Shown in pieces: positions 48,631 through 61,900 of a stretch of DNA of 64,000 nt. The first letter of the stretch is position 1, and the number at the start of each line of letters is the position of its first letter. The position numbers and the translations under genes were made by a program. The stretch comes from Quercus robur (lineage: Eukaryota; Streptophyta; Magnoliopsida; Fagales; Fagaceae). Below the pieces are notes generated by a model, which saw only the letters and a list, made by a program, of their open reading frames with translations, ran no database searches and was not told the DNA's origin. The stretch lies in the NCBI RefSeq assembly GCF_932294415.1, contig NC_065537.1, positions 48,838,302 to 48,902,301 on the forward strand, written 5' to 3'.

Positions 48631-49086
48631 TGGGGAGTCAGTGGATCATCTTCTACTTCATTGCCCCATAGCTTGTGAGTTGTGGTCGTTGGTGTTCTGT
48701 TTGTTTGGAATCCACTGGGTTATGCCTCACAAGGTTATTGAGTTGTTTGTCTTGGCAGGGTATGTTTGGACAACATCGTAACATACATTTTTGGAGACTT
48801 GTGCATCATTGCTTGATATGGTGTATTTGGCGTGAAAAAAATGCTAGAAGCTTTGAGAGATGTGAACATTCTACACTAGAGGTTAAGTCTTTTTTTTTTG
48901 CACTCTCTCCTTGATTGGAGTGTGGTTTTTTGTCATCTTTCTTGTTCTTCCCTTACTGTTTTACTTGATCGTTGTTATTTTGGTTCTTGATTTGTGCCCT
49001 CATAGTACATTCCCAATGTACTTGGGTTAGTTGTTTTCTTACTTTAATAAAATTTTCGTTACTTATAAAAAAAATAAATAAATAAA
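48631..49086 (+). mobile_element. LINE 3' fragment with A-rich tail (plus strand), same family
   Basis: Begins at GGGGAGTCAGTGGATCATC (GESVDHL of the zf-RVT domain) and ends GTTACTTAT plus an A-rich tail. It corresponds to the distal part of the minus-strand fragment beside it; the two abut at 48,630/48,631 with opposite orientation, both with their own tails pointing outward. Confidence 0.8.
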
Positions 49087-49839
49087 AAGTGTAGTAGACT
49101 AGTAGTGTATTATGGTAATCTTTCATCAATAAGAATCCTATATATCCAGCATCCTTTCAATACCATCAAAATTTATCCAGGCCTATAGTTTGGTAAACAA
49201 AAAAGATATTGTGTCCTTCATAGCATTTGAATGAGCACATTGGAGTTTTCCTAAAATATTTCATAGTAATTAAGGCGAACTCATTTATTATTGTAAAATA
49301 AACTAATGACTACACCATTTAAAGGAATTGATTCGTGTATCCAAATGTAATCTAACATAATGGAAGGATATCATTTTCTTGGAAATCTAAGGCTTCCAAT
49401 TAACTAGTGCGGATCTTGCAACTCTCTTGTAAAGTCATCATGAATATTTGCCTGTCAAGGGCCATAAAACCAAGATCCTTTTCAGTTATTCTACTTCCAA
49501 ACATTCATCGCTTACATCTCAGTGCATTGCACAATTTAAACTATGAAACTGATATTGTAAAATATTAATAAAAAATAAGCATAAGAGATCAAATGGTTCT
49601 TAGATATATATATATATATATATATATAAAAGTTATGTGGCAAAAATCAAAGAAGGAGAAGAAGAACTAAGATAGATGATCACATAGATTTCAAATATAC
49701 AACTCACAATTACGTGTCATTGGCAACAAATATAGACTTAGTTCTAAAGTTTGCTATTGCAGTCCAATAACTTGCCATCTATAGTTGCTTTATCTGTTAT
49801 TGTAGTCTAGTTACTTGCTATACATTGGTCAAATTTTTA

Positions 49840-51076
<1,237 letters not shown>

Positions 51077-51548
51077 CAGTAAAAAAGTGGGGAAACTTCA
51101 CAGGCAGTATTACAGCCTCTTGCAATGCCTGTTTGGCACTCTCAAGCCCGGCCACGTCACTCCACTTCACGTTTGGTTTCTCCCTGATTATCATAGAATC
51201 AAGGCCAGCCCTAAGCTTTGCTTGCTCTAGATCCTCCGCATCTTTCCCCACTCCTCCCTTCAACTTTGTCTTTGGTTGGCTAGCAACTGTTGCATCACCA
51301 CTAGGGGAAGGCCCACTCCCCCCATTATCGAGAATGGCCCTTATCTCGTCTGCCCTCTTCAAATATTCCATACATTTTTGAGTAATCGCTTCCTTAATCT
51401 TTGGATTCTTCTCATACTTCAAATGAGTCCTAAAGTACTCTAACGCATTCATATAGAGCGGAAATGCTTTGCTATAGTTTCCAACATCATCCTCCTGAAC
51501 TGCCTGCTTCACATACTCTATTGCGTGCTCCTTAAAATTGCTATACAT

Positions 51549-52240
51549 CTTTTACTTACAATAAATGCATAGAAATCAAAGCCACAAAAAATGACACTCA
51601 AACTAGTTTCAAACCACCACTCCTTCCCCCTAGAACCCAAAATCCAATACTGAGTTCGACTCTCCAATGATTTCTTTTTGGTAATGATATTATACACACT
51701 CTTATCACAATTCTAAAACTTGAATTCTCAGATAAGCAACTTATCCACACCCTTAGAACTTGCAACCAAAAACCCAATACTCAGTAACACCTCAGATTTT
51801 CTACTAATATTTCTGATGCTTCAAAATATAACCAAACCTGAAAGTAAAATGAAATAAACCATTCAACTTGAAATCAATCAAAAAGAAAAGAAAATAAAAC
51901 TGCCCAGTACTCAAATTTCATTGCATCATATATTTATGATAAGCCATTTACAATTCAAGATTTTTTATATATATATATTAAAAAAAAAAAAAAAAGTGAA
52001 TTTGCAATCAAACCCTGAAATCTAGTTCAAAAAGTACAGAAATGAAAAACCCAATTCTCAGAATTTGTTTCTATGATGATAGTGATGTTGTTCAAGAAGC
52101 CATAACAGGTAAGCTTCACAGGTCCGAATAGAAGACTCTGAACAGAAAATTTCGGTTACAAACCTGAAATTCAAGCTTTATTTTCTCTCTGGTGCTTTGC
52201 GTTTTGATAATGAAAATGAAACTTTGGAAACAAAGAGAGA
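51549..52240 (-). promoter_or_regulatory. 5' UTR with probable leader intron of SKD1/VPS4
   Basis: On the minus strand, a purine-rich leader (GAGAGAAAATAAAGCTTGAA) ends in TTTCAG|GTTTGT at 52,164/52,163, and an acceptor-like AAAAG directly precedes the ATG at 51,548. A 5' UTR intron of about 0.6 kb is therefore plausible; such introns are common in plant housekeeping genes. The transcription start would lie near 52,230-52,300. Confidence 0.45.
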
Positions 52241-52442
52241 ACCAACCAATAGGTGCAATTCAAGTCCGGTCTTCTTCACATGAAGAGACAGAGCCTTTAA
52301 TCATAGAAATTGCACAACTTAGATCATAATTACGTCGGCTCTCAAGTCTTTTCATGTTTTAATTACAAATGATTGGAAAAGATTAAATTTTAGACACTTT
52401 TAAGGAATTTTTTTTCTAAATAACAATAAATATTAAAAAATT

Positions 52443-52912
52443 TAGTTAATTGTCACGTTTCAAAACAATGTTGAAAACTAGCATCTCGAGTGTCTAAAAC
52501 TCGAGTTCCAAGATAAAAATCGAGTTTTTAAATCTCGATTTGTAAGTGGATTAGTTTAAAGTGGGAAAAAATTAAGCTGAAAATCGAGTTTTAAAGACTC
52601 GATTTCCATAAATTGAATAAAAACACCGCTATAGGTCTATAAAATGTCACTATAGGGCTTGAAAATGCCACTATAGGACTCCATAAATCTGTACTTAAGA
52701 AAAAAAAATTTCCAGGAAAACGCCGCTATAGGGATTTAAAACGTCACTGAAAGGCTTAAAAACACCACTATAGGTGAAATTTTTTTCACATGAAACTCGA
52801 GTCTTAAAGACTCGAGATCTATGTGACCTTTTTCTAATATGGATCTCGAGTTTCTAAAACTCGAGATGCTACTTTCCTTTATTGTTTCAAACGTTGCCTA
52901 ACTAACTATATA
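52443..52912. mobile_element. Foldback element with CTCGAG stem-loops and CTATAGG repeats
   Basis: Long imperfect terminal inverted repeats (TAGCATCTCGAG at 52,479-52,490, CTCGAGATGCTA at about 52,860-52,871, extending outward with ACGTTTCAAAACAAT/ATTGTTTCAAACGT). Inside are nested pairs such as AACTCGAG/CTCGAGTT and AATCGAG/CTCGATT. The centre carries about six tandem variants of a roughly 20-nt motif AAAAC(G/A)CC(G/A)CTATAGG. No ORF. It lies about 0.2 kb upstream of the SKD1/VPS4 leader. Confidence 0.65.
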
Positions 52913-54068
52913 CAATTCTTTTGCATTGCTGTTTTGCACATTACCTCCACTTTTAAGTTTTAAGGTGTTTGGTAGAAGAGTTGGAGTGTTTTTTGATATA
53001 TGTGTGGGTGGAAAAGTGTATGAAAAAGTGTATAAGTGTGTTTGAAATGTTTAAAAGATTGCTCAAAATAGGTTGCCAAACGGGAAAAAAAAAATTAGAG
53101 TAGTATTTTAATTTCTTTTATATCTTTATTATTTTATAATTGAAGTAGTCTTTTAATATGTATTTCTTTAGAAACATTGACGAAAAGTGGCATTTTTCAA
53201 GTATGAAAATAGAACATAATATATGTGTGTATTAGGAAATAAAAATAAAACTTGTACCATATTTCAAGAGTGAAATTTTTTTTCTAATAAAAAAAATTTG
53301 TAAAAAAAATTATTTTATTTTCAAAATATTTTAGTTTTAAGCTTTGCTTATGTGATTTTTATTCTTAAAATATTTTAGTGCTCAAGTCAGTCCTTTTGTT
53401 TCTTTTCCATTATTTTGCTTGCTTACGAAATTTGCTCCTGCAATCTCTCTCTCAATCTAAGAGAGGAAAAGAGTGACTTTTGTGGGAGATCAAAATTTTC
53501 TCTATTTGTTTGTGTTCTCAACCAATTATTAATTGTTTTATGTTTGTGTTTTGTTGCAAATCAAAGATTATTGTGGCTTATTATTATCATCGTGTTCATG
53601 TTTTTCCTTTTTAAGAGGTTTTTTTTTCTTTATATTATTATTGTTGGTATTGATTGGAGAATTGTATTTTGGACCAAGTTTTAGGATAGACGTTTGCAAA
53701 TTTGACAAATATGTTTGGGATATATGGTCATTTTATGTGTTGTTAAACTAGAAAAATTCATTGTGAAGGCTAAAAAAATTGTGGTATCCAAGTATAATAC
53801 ATGAAAATTGTTTGGCCACATTTCACCCAACCGTTTATGGTCAAAACTCAAAACTAACTAAAAAAGAGTAAAATAACTTCTGTGAAAAATCAATTTACTC
53901 CACCACCAGTTGACTCCTAATGTGAGCCTATTTATGTAAGATTTTTACAAATCAGTGAATTGCAAAGCACAAATAAGTATTACATTTATAACCAAGTTTG
54001 CAACGTTATTCACAAAGCTACAATTTTGTAACATAAAACCAGCTTAGCAATCAAATTTATGGATATAA
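52913..54068. other. Intergenic AT-rich stretch
   Basis: Short open frames at 53,415-53,751 are hydrophobic, low in complexity and have no recognisable domain; I do not call them genes. Nothing else is identifiable. Confidence 0.4.
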
Positions 54069-54513
54069 CTAAGAGATCCTTACTTGTGTTTTCTCCTTTG
54101 AAGCACTATTCATTGTAATCGAAACCTGTAATTACAGTTTAGGAACTCAAATTTTCAACTTCATTTCCATAAACCTCTCAATTCAATAACAAACACTGAA
54201 ACACACTCACACACATGTATATGTACAAGCATGCTACACCAAAAATATGTACCTTCATAATGTTTGAACTAACACTGTCAAGTTCATACAGACGGCATAT
54301 CTCTATAATCTGCATAAAAATATAAGTGAATTGAATCACTCACAAATATCTCCATCAAATTATAGGACACTAAAATCCAAAAAACCTTACATTGAAAGGT
54401 GAATCAATTACCTTAAGTAGTACTTGATTATTTTGAACAGGTTGCTTGCTCAATAAAATCTCTAGCAAACCCATTCCCTGCTTTATGCATGATGCCAAAT
54501 AAATTGGAGCTAT
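54069..54513 (-). pseudogene. Nucleoporin NUP85-like fragment, three exons
   Basis: Three consecutive minus-strand exons with GT/AG borders keep phase: 54412-54513 (APIYLASCIKQGMGLLEILL, then SKQPVQNNQVLLK), 54253-54309 (IIEICRLYELDSVSSNIMK), 54069-54125 (VSITMNSASKEKTQVRIS, stop). The first two resemble the nuclear-pore Y-complex scaffold protein Nup85, where a Cys-x-x-x-Gly helix precedes P-x-N-x-x-x-L-K and an IC...L helix. After this point a real NUP85 continues for many residues; here a short unrelated tail ends in a stop. No upstream exons could be placed before a tandem duplication at 54,521, so it is probably a gene fragment or a heavily reduced copy. Assignment is from memory of the family. 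Confidence 0.5.
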
Positions 54514-54520
54514 CTGAAGA

Positions 54521-54968
54521 CATAGGAGCATCAAACTATATGAGGATTACTTGAGATGAGCACATACACTAGTTCAAATAAAAAAATAAAAAAATAAAAA
54601 ACAAAAAAAAGCACCTAAGAAGAGATACTGATAGACATGTTGATTAATAGCCAACCACAAGTCAACTTTTACAGTTGATACACACACATGCGTGCAAAAA
54701 CTAAAATGATATGATATTTTACAAGGTGCAATCTAGAATATGTTAGTGAGGATTACTTGACATAAGCATATAGGAGCATGAAACTTTATGAGCATTACTT
54801 GAGATGAGAAAAACACATTGGTTCAAATATCAAAAAGTGCCTAAGTAGAGATACTGATAGACCTGTTGATTAATAGCTAGGCACAAGTCAACTTCCAACA
54901 GTTCATATGCACACAAAAAGAAAAAGAACTTCATATTTTACAAGGCACAGTCTAGAATAAGAAAGTGA
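54521..54968. repeat. Tandem duplication, unit about 248 bp
   Basis: Two direct copies (starting CATAGGAGCATCAAACTATA at 54,521 and ATAGGAGCATGAAACTTTAT at about 54,769). Each continues through ATTACTTGAGATGAG, GAGATACTGATAGAC, TGTTGATTAATAGC and ATTTTACAAGG. They differ by substitutions and a small A-rich insertion in the first copy. Confidence 0.85.
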
Positions 54969-55202
54969 CCCTTAGAGATGGCACTAAAAATTTATTGAAA
55001 CTACTGAACACTGGGTAGCACAAAGGCAATGATGGTTACAAATTATGTTATGATGCAATTCAATAGGCAAATTAAGCAATAATGCGGTTGAAGTCCATGG
55101 GGATATATAGAACAGAGATTTAAATATCTAGTGTGTGCCATTTAGTAGCATTCAGTTCCATCACTTTGAGCAACTGAATCAAAAAATAATTAATAAATTG
55201 TA

Positions 55203-55310
55203 GATACTAAGCACGTATTCAGATGCATTTGCTCTTGGCAATGGATGAAGCATGATAACACTATTCACAAATCTTAATCCCAAGTCAGCCTCAGGAACCC
55301 TCCACTTACA
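55203..55310 (-). other. Possible isolated exon
   Basis: The minus-strand frame WRVPEADLGLRFVNSVIM, then LHPLPRANASEYVL is open with a plausible donor (CTTA|GTATCT). It has codon-like composition unlike its AT-rich surroundings. I recognise no family, and the upstream side is cut by a MITE end at about 55,311. It could be another relic of the fragment at 54,069-54,513. Confidence 0.3.
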
Positions 55311-55970
55311 GGCCCTGTTTGTTTCAGCATAAACTTTTTGCACAAAATGTTCCACTTTCATGCGTTTGGTGTGCTTAACAGTATTAGTCACCTTGAAAAC
55401 ATTTTGGTTGACCACGGAAAAGCAATCAAAGAGTCAAGATAAGTCATCCGAGGAGGGGGGAAAAAAGTCCCTCAAAGATGGTCTTGTGTACTCCTTCCCA
55501 CCCCTCAATCTCCAATTTTGCCTAACCCCCCTCTCTAAGCCGCCTCACATTTTTTCCCAGATATCTCTGTCATTTTTTCTTTAGGTGTCTCTTAATATTT
55601 TTATTTTGCTATACGTTTCTTGATTATTTTTCTTTCTTAAGTAACCAAGATATATTGAGATCTACAAATTCCTTGGTTATGCCTTATGTATGTATCTCTT
55701 CTTAAAAATAGTTTTTAAGTTGATTTTCCATATGAAGAAAATGCCGGAAAATGTTTCCAAAGTATTACCAATCTCTAGTAGAAAAGAAAAAGACTCTTAA
55801 TAATTTTTTTGATTATACATAATTATATAATTGCCAATACAAATTTAGCTATAACAAAAATTGAAAAAATATTTCCTTTTCATTGGAGACTATCAAAAAA
55901 ATCCGAAAATGTTACAAAATTTATATTAACTGCATTTAGTATTTCTTAGAGTTGCAACCAAATAGCGGAA
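55311..55970. mobile_element. Probable hAT-type MITE next to the satellite array
   Basis: The left end GGCCCTGTTTGTTTCAGC, subterminal GCGTTTGGTGTGCTTAACAG and right end GCAACCAAATAGCGGAAAA resemble common plant hAT MITEs with Gly-Cys-type GTTTGG/CCAAAC ends. No target duplication is clear. The satellite starts about 20 bp further right. Confidence 0.4.
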
Positions 55971-55987
55971 AATAAGCAATTTATTCT

Positions 55988-58900
55988 TGAATTCAGAAAT
56001 ATAGAGTTGGGTTCAAGTTACATTTGATGTAACTCCAGAAAATCTTACGCCAACCAATAACTTATTCCTGAATTCATATTTTGAAAATCCAACCATTCGA
56101 TCACATTTTCTATATGTTCTTAACATGCATGCCAATTTTCATGACAATCGGATGTAATTTACCATTTCATCTTTAAACTCATCTTTTCTGCGTTATTTTA
56201 AATTACAAAAACTTGAATTTAAACAATTGATTGATAACATGGCCATTAAGCTTTGATCATCTTGAAATTTTTTAAGCATGAAAAATATATGAAGATAATG
56301 TAATCTAACGGTAGATTTGTCAAAATTCACATCGAATTAAGCAATTTAGAGTTAGATTCAAGTTACACTTGATGTAACTGTAGAAAATATTTCGCCAATC
56401 AATAACTTATTACTGATTTCATATTTTGAAAATCCAACCGTTAGATCACATTTTTTATATTTTCTTAACATGCATGCCAATTTTCATGTCAATCGGATGT
56501 AATTTACCATTTGATATTTCAACTCATCTTTAATGCGTTATTCTAAATTACAGAAATTTGAATTTAAATAATTGATTGATGACATGACTATTAATCTTTG
56601 ATCATCTTGAAATTTTATAAGCGTGAAAATTATATGAAGATAATGTAATTTAGTAGTAGATTTGACAAAATTCACATCGAATTAAGAAATACAGGGTTGG
56701 GTTCAAGTTACACTTGATGTAACTCTAGAAAATGTTACGCCAACCAATAACTTATTCTCGAATTCATATTTTGAAAATCCAACCATTGGATCACATTTTC
56801 TATATGTTTTTAACATGCATGCCAATTTTCATGTCAATCAGATGTAATTTACCATTTGATCTTTAAACTCATCTTTCATGCGTTATTTTAAATTACAAAA
56901 ACTTGAATTTAAACAATTGATTAATGACATGGCCATTAATCATTGATCATCTTGAAATTTTTTAAGCAGAAAAAATATATGAAGATAATGTAATCTAACG
57001 GTAGATTTGTCAAAATTCACATCGAATTAAGAAATATAGGGTTGGGTTCAAGTTACATTTGATGTAACTCTAGAAAATGTTACGCCAACCAATAATTTAT
57101 TCTTGAATTTATATTTTGAAAATCCAACCGTTGGATCACATTTTATATATTTTCTTAACATGCATGCCAATTTTTACGCCAATCGGATATAATTTACCAT
57201 TTCATCTTTAAACCCATCTTTTATGCGTTATTTTAAAATACAAAAACTTGAATTTAAACAATTGATTGATGACATGGCTATTAATCTTTTATCACCATGA
57301 AATTTTGTAAGTATAAAAAATAAATGAAGATAATGTAATCTAACGGTAGATTTGTCAAAATTCAAAATGAATTAAGAGATATAAGATTGGGTTCAAGTTA
57401 CAATTGATGTAACTCTAAAAAATGTTACACCAACCAATAAATTATTCTTGAGTTCATATTTTGAAAATCTAACATTTGGATCACATTTTCTATATGTTCT
57501 TAACATGTATGAAAATTTAAATGCCAATCAGATCTAATTTACCATTTGATATTTAAACTCATCTTTTATGCATTATTTTAAATTACAAAAATTTGAATTT
57601 AAACAATTGATTGATAACATGACTATTAATCTTTGATCACCTTAAAATTTTGTAAGCAAGAAAAAATATATGAAGATAATGTAATCTAACGATAGATTTG
57701 TCAAAATTCACATCGAATTAAGAAATTTAGGGTTGATTTCAAGTTACACTTGATGTAACTGCAGAAAATGATACGCCAATCAATAACTTATTCTTGATTT
57801 CATATTTTGAAAATCCAACCGTTGGATCACGTTTTTTTTTATTTTCTTAACATGAATGTCAATTTTCATGCCAATCGGATATAATTTACCATTTCATCTT
57901 TAAACTCATCTTTTATGCGTTATTCTAAATTACAAAAATTTCAATTTCAAAAATTGATTGATGACATGACTATTAATATTTGATCATCTTGAAATTTTAT
58001 AAGCGTGAAAATTATATGAAGATAATGTAATCTAGAGGTAAATTTGTCAAAATTCACATCGAATTAAGAAATATAGAGTTGAGTTCAAGTTACACTTGAT
58101 GTAACTCTAGAAAATGTTACGCCAACCAATAACTTATTCTTGAATTCATATTTTGAAAATATAACCACTGGATCACATTTTCTATATGTTTTTACCATGC
58201 ATGCTAATTTTCATGCCAATCGGATGTAATTTACCATTTGATCTTTAAACTCATCATTTATGCTTTATTCTAAATTACAAAAACTTGAATTTAAACAATT
58301 GATTGATGACATGGTTATAAATCTTTGATCATCTTGAAATTTTGTAAGCTAACGGTAGATTTATCAAATTTCACATCGAATTAAGAAATATAGGGTTAGG
58401 TTCAAATTACACTTGATGTAACTCTAGAAAATGTTACGCCAACCAATAACTTATTATTGAATTCTTATTTTGAAAATCCAATAGTTGGATCACATTTTCT
58501 ATATGTTCTTATCATGCCTGCCAATTTTCATCCCAATCGGATATAATTTATCATTTGATCTTAAAACTCATCTTTTATGCGTTATTCTAAATTACAAAAA
58601 CTTGAATTTAAACAATTGATTGATGACATTGTTATTAATCTTTGATCATCTTGAAATTTTATAAGCGTGAAAATTATATAAAGATAATGTAATCTAGTGG
58701 TAGATTTGTCAAAATTCACATCAAATTAAGAAATATAGGGTTGCGTTCTAGTTACACTTGATGTAACTCTAGAAAATGTTACGCCAACCAATAACTTATT
58801 CTTGAATTCATATTTTGAAAATCTAACCATTAGATCACATTTTCTATATGTTTTTAACATGCATACCAATTTTCATGACAATCAGATATAATTTACCATT

Positions 58901-61900
58901 TGATATTTAAACTCATCTTTTATGCGTAATTTTAAATTACAAAAACTTTAATTTAAATAATTGATTGATGACATGGTTATTAATCTTTAATCATCTTGAA
59001 ACTTTATAAGCGTGAAAATTATATGAAGATAATGTAATCTAGTGGTAGATTTGTCAAAATTCACATCGAATTAAGAAATATAGGGTTGGGTTCCAGTTAC
59101 AATTGATGTAACTCTAGAAAATGATACGCCAACCAATAACTTATTCTTGAATTCATATTTTCAAAATCCAATTGTTGGATCACATTTTCTATATATTCTT
59201 AACATGCATGCCAATTTTCAAGCCAATCGGATGTAATTTACCTTTTGATCTTTAAACTCATCTTTTATGCGTTATTTTAAATTACAAAAACTTGAATTTA
59301 AACAATTGATTAACGACATGACCAATAATCTTTGATCATCTTGAAATTTTGTAAGCATGAAAACTATATAAAGATAATGTAATCAAACGATAGATTTGTC
59401 AAAATTCACATCGAATTAAGAAATTTAGGGTTGGGTTCAAGTTACACTTGATGTAACTCTAGAAAATGATACGCCAACCAATAACTTATTCTTGAATCCA
59501 TATTTTGAAAATCCAACCGTTGGATCACATTTTCTATATTTTCTTAACATGCATGCCAATCGAATATAATTTACTATTTCATCTTTAAACTCATCTTTTA
59601 TACGTTATTTTAAAATACAAAAACTTGAATTTAAACAATTGATTGATGACATGGCTATTAATCTTTGATCATCTTGAAATTTTATAAGCGTGAAAATTAT
59701 ATGAAGATAATGTAATCTAGTGGTAGATTTGTCAAAATTCACATCGAATTAAGAAATATGGGATTGGGTTCCAGTTATAATTGATGTAACTCTAGAAAAT
59801 GTTACACTAAACAATAACTTATTCTTGAATTCATATTTTGAAAATCCAACCGTTGGACACATTTTCTATTTGTTCTTAACATGCATGCCAATTTTCATGG
59901 CAATCGGATGTAATTTACATTTTGATCTTCAAACTCATCTTTTATGCGTTATTTTAAATTACAAAAGCTTGAATTTAAACAATTGATTAATGACATGACC
60001 ATTAATTTTTGATCATCTTGAAATTTTGTAAGCATGAAAAATATATGGAAAAATGTAATCTAACGGTAGATTTGTCAATATTCACATCGAATTAAGAAAT
60101 ATAGGGTTGAGTTCAAGTTACACTTGATATAACTCTAAAAAATGTTACACCAACAAATAACTTATTCTTAAGTTCATATTCTGACAATCTAACCGTTGGA
60201 TCACATTTCTATATGTTCTTAACATATATGCCGATTTTCATGCCAATCAGAAATAATTTACCATTTGATCTTTAAATTCATCTTTTATGCGTTATTTTAA
60301 ATTACAAAAACTTGAATTCAAAAAATTAATTGATGACATGACTATTAATCTTTGATAATTTTGAAATTTTTTAAGCGTGAAAATTATATGAAGATAATGT
60401 AATCTAGTGGTAGATTTGTCAAAATTCACATCGAATTAAGAGATATAGGATCGGGTTCAAGTTACACATCATGTAACTCTAGAAACTGTTACGCCAACCA
60501 AAACTTATTCTTAAATTCATATTTTGAAAATCCAACCGTTGGATCACATTTTCTATATGTTCTTACCATGTATGCCAATTTTCATGCCAATTGGATGTAA
60601 TTTACCATTTGATCTTAAACTCATCTTTTATGCGTTATTCCAAATTACAAAAAACTTGAATTTAAACAATTGATTGATCACATGGCTATTAATTTTTGAT
60701 TATTTTGAAATTTCATAAGCATGAAAAATATATGAAGATAACGTAATTTAACGGTAGATTTGCCAAATTTCACATCGAATTAAGAAATATGGGGTTGGGT
60801 TCAAATTAAACTTGATGTAACTCTAGAAAATGTTACATCAACCAATAAATTATTCTTGAATTCATATTTTGAAAATCCAACCATTGGATCAAATTTTCTA
60901 TACGTTCTTACCATACATGCCAATTGGATATAATTTACCATTTGATCTTTAAACTCATCTATTATGCGTTATTTTAAATTTCAAAAACTTCAATTTAAAC
61001 AATTGATTGATGACATGGCTATTAATCTTTGATCGTCTTGAAATTTTATAAGCGTGAAAATTATATAAAGATAATGTAATATAGTGGTAGATTTGTCAAA
61101 ATTCATATCGAATTAAGAAATATAGTGTTGGGTTCAAGTCACACTTGATGTAACTCTAGAAAATGTTACGCTAGCCAATAACTTATTCTTGAATTTATAT
61201 TTTGAAAATGCAACCGTTGGATCACATTTTCTATACGTTTTTAACATGCATGCCAATTTTCATGCCAATCAGATATAATTTACTATATGATCTTTAAACT
61301 CATTTTTTATGCGTTATTTTAAATTATAAAAACTTGAATTTAAACATTTGATTGATGACATGGCTATTAAACTTTGATCACCTTGAAATTTTGTAAGTAT
61401 AAAAAATGAATGAAAATAATGTAATCTAATGGTAGATTTGTAAAAATTCACGGCGAATTAAGAAATATAGGGTTGGGTTCAAGTTACACCTAATGTAACT
61501 CCAAAAAATGTTACACCAACCAATAACTTATTCTTGAATACGTATTTTAAAAATCTAACTGTTGGATCACATTTTCTATATGTTCTTAACATGTATGTCA
61601 ATTTTCATGCCAATGAGAGGTGATTTACCATTTGATCTTTAAACTCATCTTTTATGCGTTATTTTAAATTACAAAAATTTGAATTTAAACAATTGATTGA
61701 TGACGTGACTATTAGTCTTTGATCACCTTGAAATTTTGTAAGCAAGATAAATATATGAAGATAATGTAATCGAACGGTACATTTGTCAAAATTCACATCG
61801 AATTAAGAAATTTAGGGTTGGTTTCAAGTTACACTTGATGTAACTGTAGAAAATGTTACTCCAATCAATAACTTATTCTTGACTTCATGTTTTGAAAATC

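Noticed and set aside
53415-53751. Overlapping hydrophobic frames
   Set aside because: AT-rich low-complexity sequence, no conserved motif, two overlapping frames of similar quality.
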